Positions 20,093 through 28,039 of a stretch of DNA of 28,039 nt are shown here, piece by piece (position 1 is the stretch's first letter; each line of letters starts with the position of its first letter). Under the pieces are notes generated by a model. That model saw nothing but the letters and a program-made list of their open reading frames with translations, was not told the DNA's origin and did not search any database. Position numbers and translations under genes: made by a program. Source of the stretch: Intoshia linei (taxonomy: Eukaryota; Orthonectida; Rhopaluridae); contig LWCA01000419.1 in assembly GCA_001642005.1 (NCBI GenBank), positions 1-28,039 of the forward strand, written 5' to 3'.

Positions 20093-20180
20093 ACCTGTCT
20101 ACAATGGACCGTAATATTGAGTTGTTACAAGAAGTTTCATTGTAGAAAAGTTAACAATTTCGTTGTTATGGTACAAATGT
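20093..20180. repeat. pogo-like terminal sequence with hairpin
   Basis: TACAGTAAACCTGTCTACAA resembles pogo/Tigger termini that begin CAGT after a TA. A perfect 9-bp inverted repeat (TCTACAATG / CATTGTAGA) follows. No opposite end is seen, so it is a fragment. Confidence 0.35.
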
Positions 20181-20218
20181 TGCCAAAAACAATATTTATT
20201 ATCATATCCATATAGATA

Positions 20219-21564
20219 ACAGACCGTCCATATGTTTTGAGCAATTAGTAAAATCGTCGCAATCTGTATAAATTTTCAATTTTTTAAGTGGCTAACGCAC
20301 TTAATAACAGAAATTCCATTCCTTAAAAAATGGTTTTAGTTGCGACGATACATTAAATTTAATAAAAACTGATTTATTCATAAATAACAATGTTTACTTT
20401 TTCAAATATTTTGAGCACTTTCATTACTTTCAAAAACGTATTTTTTGCAATATAGGTAATTAATATTATTCTTATTTGAAATTTCAACTAGATACGTCAA
20501 ATAAATATTCAGAAGCGCGAATTAGTTGTCACATATTTTAATAGAGGGTATACTTAAGTAAAAATTGCTAGAGAGCTCTCCGTATCCAGACGCGCAGTTC
20601 AAGAAATAATTAAAAAGCACCAAAAAGATCTACCTCTAATTAATCGACCTAAAAAAGGTAGACTAAGAAAAATGTTAGTCAGGGAGGATCGTTTATTAGA
20701 AATTAAAGCAAAATCAAACTTTTTATTGACTGCTAATGAGCTGGGAAAATCGATAGCATCGAGTTCAAAATTTAGTCCCGCTACTGTTAAACGTTCTCTA
20801 AGACGTATCGGTTTATTTGAACGCATTGCAGTGAAAAAGCCTTATCGGACAACCTTGCACAAGAGAAAAAGATTGAAGTGGTGCAAAAACCGTCGAGACT
20901 CGTCAGAGCATGATTGGAATTTTTTCGTTTATAGCGATTAAACCAAGATAAATCTAAAGTCTAGAACCAGGAGGTGTATAAGACGGCGAAAAAATACTAG
21001 ATATAGATTGTCACATGTCTACGCCATTGTCAAATTCTCTCCAAGTATTATGGTCTGAGTGCGATTATACAGAACGGAAAGAGATTGCTTGTTCGATGCT
21101 TTAATCGCGTTAATTCGCATGAATATTATAATATTCTGAAACAGTATATGTGCGAAATGCATGAGACAAGATGGTGCTTAGTCTCATACATCAAGATTTA
21201 CGAGTCAATGGATACAAAGTCAGCATCTAAATATGCTACCAAATTGGCCGCCACAGAGTCCAGATTTGAATATAATCGAAAATCTTTAGAGTGAATTGAA
21301 GAAAAGGGTGCGTCAACAATCTCCTCAAAAGTTGTGGGTGTTGGAGTCACTATGGAGAATAACAAAGGAAGAATTCTATAAAATACCTAACGATTATATC
21401 CAAAAATCTTTATGAGTCTATTCCGAGAAGATTAGATGACGTATTTTCAGTAAATGGCGGAAATACCAAGTACTGACATTATTAAAAATTTTAAAATTTA
21501 ATTTATTTAATTATGTCGTTTAATCATAAAATTAATCACGGGTGCTCAAAACATATGAACGACT
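20219..21564 (+). mobile_element. Tc1-like DNA transposon, decayed
   Basis: The left terminus is ACAGACCGTCCATATGTTTT followed by GAGCA. A terminus of the same family in opposite orientation is at about 21543-21564 (GTGCTCAAAACATATGAACG). The ~1.35-kb length and a single decayed transposase between them fit a Tc1 element. The middle end lacks the outermost bases, and a better match to the left end lies at 22711-22736, so the true right boundary is uncertain. Confidence 0.7.
20561..21470 (+). pseudogene. Tc1-like transposase pseudogene
   Basis: The frame from 20561 encodes IARELSVSRRAVQEIIKKHQ, GRLRKMLVREDRL, LRRIGLFERIAVKKPY and NFFVYSD. The catalytic SDE motif reads SD-stop because of a TAA at 20939-20941. 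Downstream pieces in other frames match the family: NSHEYYNILKQYM, an HQDLRVNGYKV stretch, DLNIIENL-like sequence and LYESIPRRLDDVFSVNGGNT. The stop and frameshifts make it non-functional. Confidence 0.82.
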
Positions 21565-21567
21565 AAA

Positions 21568-22550
21568 ATTATTATAATAATAATTTATTAAATGCAAGAA
21601 GCTTATAGCTTATGTCATCATTGTAGTTTATAATTATACATTAGTTTTTGAAGTGTTTGTTGAGTAATTTTTTGAAAATTGGTGCGTGGGACGCGGTGAC
21701 AATTGAAGTGGGCAGCCTATTCCAGTAATTTACAATCCTATTGAAGAATTGATTTCGATTGATGCCTGTGTTGCACCTGTTTTTGAAAATTTTCCTGGTG
21801 TTGGATCTTGTTTTTGTTTGAATAGTTTTAATTTTGTTACGGTTGATAAATTTGTAAGTCAGGCGGAGATCCAGCATATCCCTACGGCTTTTAAGGCTTG
21901 GTAGAGGTGAATGTAAGGGTGATAGACGACGTAGGAAGAACCGTTGAGCTGATTCCAGTTTATTTATATTGATTATTGATGTAGGATTCCATAATTGGGT
22001 GGCATATTCCAGCTTAGGCAACACAAAAGTTGTATAAATTCTTTAAATACAGAGGATCTCGCAGTGAAAACGTTTTTGTGAGTCTATTTATTTCCCGTTT
22101 GACGTTCATTTTTATTTTATGTATGTGTTTATTGAATTTAGCATCATTGGTGAATATGACCCCTAGATCCCTGACACTTTCCTTGTTTTGTAGAATGGTT
22201 CCATTAATAGAAAGATGGGGTTGAAATGTGTTCTTATTATGAGATACATACATATAACAACATTTCTGTTCATTCAGGGGAAGTTTCCACGACACGCTCC
22301 AATTGTAAATTGAGGTGATGTCTTCCTGCAAAAGTTGGTTATTTGTTTCGTTGTTGACAGGTAAGTATATTTTTAAATCGTCGGCATATTGTTTAAATTT
22401 TGAGTGTTTAATGTGTCGCGGTAAGTCATTGATAAACAGGTTAAATAGGATGCCTGACAGTATACCTCCTTGTGGAACTCCACTTAAAACAGAGGTTGTT
22501 AGTGATAAAGTGTTTTGTATAGACACACACTGTGACCTATCTATATATAT
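21568..22550 (-). pseudogene. 5'-truncated non-LTR retrotransposon (LINE) reverse transcriptase
   Basis: The - strand frame 22526-22014 encodes VLSGVPQGGILSGILFNLFI, KQYADDLKIYLP (the catalytic YADD box) and SVRDLGVIFT. After a one-base frameshift near 22018, 22024-21641 continues PKLEYATQLWNP and NYWNRLP. This is a Jockey/CR1-type reverse transcriptase C-terminal half; homology starts abruptly near 22545. The 3' tail (21640 to 21568) ends in an AATAAATTATTATTATAATA run. The endonuclease and ORF1 are absent. Confidence 0.85.
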
Positions 22551-22704
22551 TATATATTACAATTTAATATTATCATCATTCTTATATCTAATAATTATCT
22601 AACAGCCTTCAAATTTAATTACTAATTTCCGATCATATTTACATTCCTTCAAATATAAAATAAATTACACAAAAACACTTATTAATAAAATAATTAACGA
22701 TTTT

Positions 22705-22738
22705 ATAAGGTGCTCAAAACATATGGACGGGTCTGTAT
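22705..22738 (-). repeat. Tc1-like terminal repeat (right or solo end)
   Basis: In complement this reads CAGACCCGTCCATATGTTTT then GAGCA, nearly identical to the left end at 20219 (CAGACCGTCCATATGTTTT). Both are followed by TAAAATCGT. It is the best partner of the left end, so the LINE may lie inside a single Tc1-type unit. Confidence 0.7.
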
Positions 22739-23760
22739 TATTATTCACTGTAGTAAGTTGAAAATTCCGCTATATAAAACGGGTCCACGGCTAAAGTAAT
22801 ATATTATTCCAGGAATTAATGTAATACTATTATGGAAAAAACACTACTAAATCCAATAATACCACCCTTTAAGGGTAAAATACTTTTTTTCCAATATTTT
22901 TTTAACAAATCTAAAGAAATAAACCACTTAATCTAAGCACAAAAAAAAATATAATCAAGGTAAAAGCGAATTTGTAGAAATTTTAAATACTTTTAAATCA
23001 GTTCACTAAAGTGAATATAAATACAATATAATAAATCTGGTGAAAATTTCTTGTTAACATTACAGTAACTTATTTAAATTTTAATATTGACTATGAAAAC
23101 GCGACAATATTTTTCCAAATATCGGTAATTTGGTTTTGTATCTTCTCCTACCAACAAAAATTTGTCCATGTGTCTTTTATACGATAAAATACTAACCAAC
23201 GCCAATATCTTAGAAATCGAGAAAAAAATTTCCTAATTAAAAATATGATTAATATTTTCATTAAATTTAATAATTAAAGTACGTAAAGTGATGAAAACAA
23301 TATTTAGATGTAATATTTTAGGGGCTCCATGATATATGATTGTTCAATTTTGGTAGTCACAACGTTTATTACTTTGAGAAGCACTGTCTTAAAACAAAAA
23401 AAGGTGGTTAAAATCACCGCTCTGGTCGTTCTCGCTATATTGTTTGCTCGGTAGTTATAGGGTTGATAACACTGTACCACATTTTTCGAAAATTTTCAAA
23501 ATAACAACAAAATTTATTTATCGTAAAGATTGCAATGTCAGGATTCGAACGATATATCTTATTATGTATGATCTGCTCGTAATTATTATATATTATTTAA
23601 TTAAAAAGTATATATAATATATAGAATACAATTATGTCCCATCTAAACTTACATTCAATTTTTTACACATGAAAAATAATGAAAAAATCGAAAAAAAAAA
23701 ATTTTTCAGTGTATTGTAAATATTTATTATTTTATATACTGGAGATATTTTTAAATTCAG
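22739..23760. other. Intergenic stretch with repeat remnants
   Basis: No gene is seen. At 22855-22900, AAATCCAATAATACCACCCT followed by TTAAGGGTAAAA repeats the foldback/tandem-array core. At 23400-23485 a more complex block (CGCTCTGGTCGTTCTCGC and on) is probably a repeat fragment. At 23530-23550 the complement carries GTTCGAATCC, like a tRNA-type B box, but no tRNA fold is evident. Confidence 0.4.
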
Positions 23761-23770
23761 GTGTATTCTT

Positions 23771-26281
23771 TCATTCTCTTAAAATTTGATTGTCTCTGGC
23801 AAGCTGCCATAAAGTACAGAACGGACAACAGTGAGCATTGCACCAATCACCGCAAATTGAGCCCTAAAACAAAATATAAACACTATATACTTATATATAT
23901 AATATACTAGCTTGGCAGTTTTGTACTACGTACACTAAAAATTCACTCTCGAAAAACTTTATTAGAAATTGGTGTTTTCAAAACTATACACCTATTACTT
24001 TCTTAAATACAGAGTTACAAACAGACAAACATACATTTTTAGCTAAAATATTTTGTATACAATATATACAAATACTATACATGTAGGTAAAGATTGTAAT
24101 ACATAATTCTATTATTATTTTCAAACTCTACCCATTTCTCTAAAATAAAATGTAATTTTTTATATTTTTCTGTAAATTGATGGTAAAAATTGTATACGAT
24201 CAAAATTGAAAAATATAATAAATAATGGCGTGCATTTATCGTGTCAGTATTTTTCAGTATTGTAGATGGTTTGTCAGTAATTTAAATGCCAATTGTTAAG
24301 GTGTCAGTATAAATAATTGATTGTCAGTATTTAAATTAGAAGGGCAGTAAAAAAAATTATTTTGTCAGTACAGGCACCTATAATACTGACAAACCATCTA
24401 CAATACTTTAAAATAATGACAAATCAATAAAAAAAATACTGACACAATTAATTAACATATTAATTGACATAATTTGTTCTCATAAAAAAATATTTTTTGG
24501 TGTGAACACCATAGAATATTTCTAATTTTTTTGTAATTTGGTTTGTAGGTATGTTATCTTAATATTCCAGTTTTAACTTAAGTCTGTAGTAAATGATATT
24601 ATTATATAAAGTATTTCATAATATTAACCTAATTAACCTCACAAGGATAATAATAAAGACAAGAAATATAAAAAAGATTAAAGGGATTGACATAATTACA
24701 TTCAATTTTCAAAAACACGATTTTTAATTTTTATACTGACACTCCAAAATCATAAAATTTACAATTCAATTTTTTTACTGACAAAATATTATTTTATAAA
24801 ATGTGTTTATTTCTATATACTTTTTTGTTGAGTTACTTACAATTTTCGATGAATACTGATCTAGTTAATATATTTACCGACAAAAAATGTAAATATGTAC
24901 TGACAAGATAGCAATTAAAAACTGACAAATATGTAATTGAATACTGACAAATTAATTAATCCCCATAAATAATACCTTGATTCGATATTTCGTGCGATGT
25001 TTAAGTCTCAACATTGCTAGAAATGTCAAATAGTCAACCACACAGCATCCAGTACATGCAGATTCTTCTTCAACAGTTGATATGTATAATAAATAACAGT
25101 AAAAACAACACCAAACGCAAAAACCTAATTTTCATTACAATTTATTGATTGTATTTTATATTTTAAAGTATTATCTATAATTCACTAGTACTAAATAGTA
25201 TCCAGTGATACTGTAGGCCCTAAGTTCGTGCTAAATTTATTTTATTGTTTGTGAATTGTTTTAACTCTAATAAGTACAAATTATAATTCAAATTACATTT
25301 TTTTAAATCGTCCAGACATCCGCAAAATGAAGCATACCAACTCCTTTCACCTTTCGACATATGATCCGAAATCTGATTTATGATTGTGACGGGACGTTCA
25401 TCTGATTTCTAATTGTACAATATACAATTAGTAAATTAGTAAATCTCAAAATTTATTTGTCCACTCTTAGTAGCATGTCTATTTTATAGGGTATATTTGT
25501 TAAGCAAGTGTCATATTTAACTTCATTAACATTTTTCTATGAATTGGGATAAAAAACTGGAATGACAAAATTGATTTTAAAATACTTGACGCAAGTGTTA
25601 ACAAAATGGCACTAATTCACTTTAAATTAAAATATAATGTGAAATCACTTCTCCATGGTTAAAAAATTTAGGAACCACTCCTTTAAACTTTAAAGGGTTG
25701 ATAATAGTAAATAGTAGCATTTTTAAGTAATATTTTATTAAATTTATTTTATTGGTGGAATCAAAAAATGTCACCTTCAGCAGAGCTAGCTGCTGATTAT
25801 ACAAAGTACATAACAGTCAAGCTTTTCAAATTAAATTTTCACATTACTTTGGAATAAGCTAACAAATTTTCACTTATGGCATTTGTTAACGGCGGTTGAA
25901 GAAGCGGCAATCCATTATGAGAAATTTGATATGTTTTTGGATAATTTTCCCTAATTGGGTTCATTGATGCTGGAATTGTTACAATATCATAACTTTTTCG
26001 AGGTACATTTTCATTGGTATCATTTACCTGAAATTTAATATTATCAAAACTGATTCAATACAATTACACTACAATATGTTAATTTATAAAGTTTATGCAA
26101 AGTCTCGTCAAAAATTAAAAAAAATTGAACAGAATCGTATTTAAAAAGTACAAACCAATAAAAATTATAACTGCATCTAAATAACCTTATACGCCGGTGG
26201 ATTTCCTGCAATTCCCTTACAATTTAATAATTCAGGTTGTTTTGTAACAATATTTTTGTTCTTAGATTTTTTCTTTTTATC
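23771..26281 (-). CDS. PLAC8/cornifelin-family cysteine-rich protein
   Basis: Exons in transcript order: 26281-26186, 26027-25874, 25124-24976 and 23863-23771 (TGA at 23773-23771). All phases agree and give 163 residues without the N-terminus. The first exon is lysine-rich (DKKKKSKNKN) and proline-bearing. The second is a low-complexity linker ending LPLLQPPLTNAIS. The last two encode the PLAC8 cysteine-rich domain: FCVWCCFYCYLL, ACTGCCVVDYLTFLAMLRLK, then RTKYRIKGSICGDWCNAHCC and PFCTLWQLARDN. The RTKYxIxGSICxDW and CCPxCTLxQLxR pattern is the family hallmark. Members are small cytoplasmic or membrane-associated proteins of varied roles, and no specific function can be assigned. The donor of exon 25874 (ATAA/GTGAAA) was chosen because it restores phase; an alternative donor at AAA/GTAATG (25850s) would break it. 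The gene is in tandem with the ORP gene on the same strand. Its second-last intron (24975-23864) carries the TGTCAGTA-rich repeat. Confidence 0.8.
23906..24045 (+). repeat. Short dispersed repeat with ACTAG head
   Basis: Begins ACTAGCTTGGCAGTTTTGTA then CTACGTAC, like the head of 5178. It ends with ACAGAGTTACAAACAGACAA, then ACATACA, the tail style common in short non-autonomous insect repeats. It lies in the last PLAC8-gene intron. Confidence 0.5.
24240..24960. repeat. TGTCAGTA / TACTGACA motif block
   Basis: About six TGTCAGTA-like motifs on + run from 24242 to 24370. About nine TACTGACA-like motifs (the inverse) follow from 24393 to 24950. A longer inverted pair brackets the switch: GTATTGTAGATGGTTTGTCA near 24258 and TGACAAACCATCTACAATAC near 24395. 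The block nearly fills the PLAC8 intron up to the donor at 24975. It is non-coding and the family is unknown. Confidence 0.75.
25755..25830 (-). repeat. Copy of the 5178 dispersed repeat
   Basis: The complement reads CTTGACTGTTATGTACTTTG and then CAGCAGCTAGCTCTGCTGAA, matching TTGACTGTTATGTACTACG and AGCACCTAGCTTTGCTGAG at 5178-5230. It lies in a PLAC8-gene intron. The small open frame over it is incidental. Confidence 0.55.
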
Positions 26282-26591
26282 CTAAATATTTTGAGTTTAA
26301 CATTGTAAATTATAACCTTATAATATTCCATTCTGTAAACTGGTTTTATTTGATTTAATTTCAAGTTTTTACATTTTTAATTGTCTCTATTTTCCAATTT
26401 TGCCTTATTATTTTGATTCAAAATTAATTAATTTTAGTCACCATTTAACCCTAAATGAAAGTGTACATTGATGAACCCTCAATTAAACGCAAAAATTTAA
26501 TATATATTAATAATATTGATGACATAATCGATAATCATTAAAGTGCATTTATCAATATATTCAAATTTTTACACTTATAAGTCTTATCTAC

Positions 26592-26669
26592 TTTTAAATT
26601 GTACTGAAAATTATATAATAAATATTGACGACTTGAATACGGGGATATATTACTACATTGTTTATTCAT
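26592..26669 (-). CDS. Possible first coding exon of the PLAC8-family gene
   Basis: An ATG at 26669 opens 26 codons (MNKQCSNISPYSSRQYLLYN and on) ending at AAA/GTAGAT. The donor is phase 0 and would join in frame to the exon at 26281, giving a 189-residue protein. Support is only compatible phase and the absence of a better start nearby. The exon lies about 48 bp from the edge of the gypsy LTR, so the true first exon may instead lie beyond that insertion. Confidence 0.35.
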
Positions 26670-26716
26670 ATTAATAATCGAATAATTTTAACTTGTGAAA
26701 TAGCTTGATTTGTAAC

Positions 26717-26824
26717 TGTAGTGTTTATAAATTTAATCACAAGTTTAAAATAATCTTGAGTGTATGTTCTAGTGCGATAACGATAATAGAGTATTAAATA
26801 AAAATATGTTGTTATTGCACTACA
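26717..26824 (-). repeat. Putative short 3' LTR (108 bp)
   Basis: On - it begins TGTAGTGCAATAAC and ends ATAAACACTACA, giving a perfect 7-bp inverted repeat TGTAGTG/CACTACA with TG...CA ends. It abuts a purine run, AAATGGGGAGG, at 26825-26835. 108 bp is short for a gypsy LTR, and the partner LTR is outside the window, so the distal boundary rests on the inverted repeat alone. Confidence 0.6.
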
Positions 26825-26835
26825 CCTCCCCATTT
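26825..26835 (-). other. Polypurine tract of the gypsy element
   Basis: AAATGGGGAGG on the - strand directly precedes the TG of the proposed LTR, the expected plus-strand priming site. It overlaps the end of the integrase frame. Confidence 0.65.
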
Positions 26836-28039
26836 AAGTCGACGATGTAGTCTTGAAATTTTGAGACTCGAGACTTGTATCTAGGTTGTTCTTTAGAAAT
26901 TTTTGGTTCATTAGATATAAAATTTTCAGCATGATAGGATACTGATTTTTGAACTTTTTTATCGTAATTGTTTTCATTCTCAATAAATAATTGTTTTCTA
27001 TACGCCAGAGTGTCTTTCCAATAACTTTTCGAACAGTAATTTGGAATGGATGAGCTTCTTTGTAACCCGAATAAAACCTCTAATGGCGAGATTCTCTATT
27101 TTTCGTGAGGTAATAGACGAACGGATAAGATATATTGTTTAAATATTCGTCCCAATTTGACCAATCATTCTTGCAATATATGTTCAACTTTTCTCGAAAA
27201 TATCAATTAAATCGTTCTACCGCCCCATTTTGTTGATGTCGATATTTTATTTCAAATCGCTTACATAATTCTTTAAATAAATTAGATTCGAATTGTTTAC
27301 CAAGATCCGTATGAATTTCTAACGGAGGTCCGTATCTAGTTATAATGTGTGAATATACAACATCAACTATAATATCTGCAGAAATATTAAAAACAGGACA
27401 ACTTTCAACCCATTCACAATATTTACTACATATTTAAAACCATTATTCGATTCAGTGAAAAAACCACATATATCAAAGCCATAAGTCATATGCCAAAGAA
27501 AATAAAATTTATTTGTTTTAACAGGTTTTAATTCTTTATAAAAATTATGATTACGAGACTTGTTAATGTTACACATATGTTACAATTTTGTATGTAGCTA
27601 ACAATTGTGCGTGTTTGTTGTGGCCAAAAATAGAGTTGATTAAGTATTCGTCTGGTTTTTGAAATTCCAGAATGACAATAACTGTAATTTGTGTGATAAT
27701 AATCCAGAATTTTTGGAATTAATTTTGGTGGAACTACTGGAACCAAAATATCACCTTTTTTAAAATATAGTATGGCATCCTTTATTATTAAATTCTTTTT
27801 AAAACGATAATATATATTATCTTTCGTGATTTCATTAATACTACATAAAGCTTTCTGACAGTCATTATTATTGGATTGATATGTCTGTACATCAAATGAA
27901 ACTGGTACAAATTTGATAAAATTAACGGAATAAAACTGGGGACGTGACAGTATATCTGTAGTATAATTAAATTTTCCTTCTCTACATATTATTTCAAAAT
28001 TGTAATTTTCAAGTTGTTGAATCCATTTGAATTGCCTTT
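26825..28039 (-). pseudogene. gypsy pol remnant: RNase H end and integrase
   Basis: From the right edge on -: FKWIQQLENYNFEIICREGK and DILSRPQF (end of RNase H). Then come CHSGISKTRRILNQLYFWPQ and CNIC, the HHCC zinc-binding region of integrase. After a frameshift near 27575 the core follows: DICGFFTESNNGFKYVV (first Asp), HTDLGKQFESNLFKELCKRF (second Asp) and NGAVERFN (Glu). At least one more frameshift and one stop follow. The order and motifs are those of Ty3/gypsy elements; 5' pol and gag are outside the window. Confidence 0.87.

Larger units (their letters stand above)
26717..28039 (-). mobile_element. Ty3/gypsy LTR retrotransposon, 3' end
   Basis: Contains, in element order, the RNase H tail, integrase, polypurine tract and 3' LTR; the rest lies right of the window. 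The coding part is broken by stops and frameshifts, so this copy is not autonomous. It ends about 48 bp upstream of a possible first exon of the PLAC8-family gene. Confidence 0.85.

Noticed and set aside
22030-22602. + frames over the reverse transcriptase
   Set aside because: They are complements of the LINE coding strand.
23530-23600. tRNA gene or tRNA-derived SINE (B-box-like GTTCGAATCC on -)
   Set aside because: No convincing A box, acceptor stem or anticodon arm could be folded around it; left as a remark only.
25622-25804. 60-codon - frame
   Set aside because: It falls within an intron of the PLAC8-family gene over a dispersed repeat; no similarity.

Overview
The window is AT-rich animal DNA: short exons with GT-AG introns, no operons, and a very heavy load of DNA transposons. 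The two host genes that can be read confidently have animal-type orthologues (an SLC47/MATE transporter with the extra C-terminal helix, and an ORP5/8-type oxysterol-binding-related protein with a tail anchor). A third gene encodes a PLAC8/cornifelin-type cysteine-rich protein. Base composition and repeat content suggest an insect, probably hemipteran and aphid-like. That placement is inference, not proof.

Host genes. (1) The 3' half of a MATE efflux transporter lies on + at 3847-9350 (eight exons; the 5' half is left of the window). (2) A complete ORP5/8-like lipid-transfer protein lies on - at 19474-9457 (twelve exons, 877 codons with every splice phase compatible). It converges tail-to-tail on the MATE gene with about 106 bp between stop codons. 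(3) A PLAC8-domain protein lies on - at 26281-23771 (four good exons plus a possible first exon at 26669-26592).

Repeats fill the rest. A foldback-like element with long inverted arms occupies 1 to about 3230. Two copies of one piggyBac-like MITE (TTAA ends) sit in introns of the MATE and ORP genes. A 197-bp hAT MITE with a perfect 8-bp target duplication sits at 4727-4923. Two inverted-repeat elements fill the last MATE intron, one of them holding a ~29-bp tandem array related to the foldback arms. The 6.16-kb intron 5 of the ORP gene is a graveyard of hAT, Tc1/mariner and pogo/Tigger transposase remnants, all on the strand opposite the gene.

Upstream of the ORP gene lies a Tc1-like element (20.2-21.5 kb). 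Next to it is a 5'-truncated LINE reverse transcriptase (- strand, 22.5-21.6 kb) followed by another Tc1-type end. The second PLAC8 intron carries a 0.7-kb block built from repeated TGTCAGTA/TACTGACA motifs that switch orientation once. The right edge (26717-28039) is the 3' end of a Ty3/gypsy retrotransposon on the - strand: RNase H tail, integrase, polypurine tract and a short LTR.

No bacterial-type defence locus, CRISPR array or RNA gene cluster was found. The unusual content is transposon architecture.
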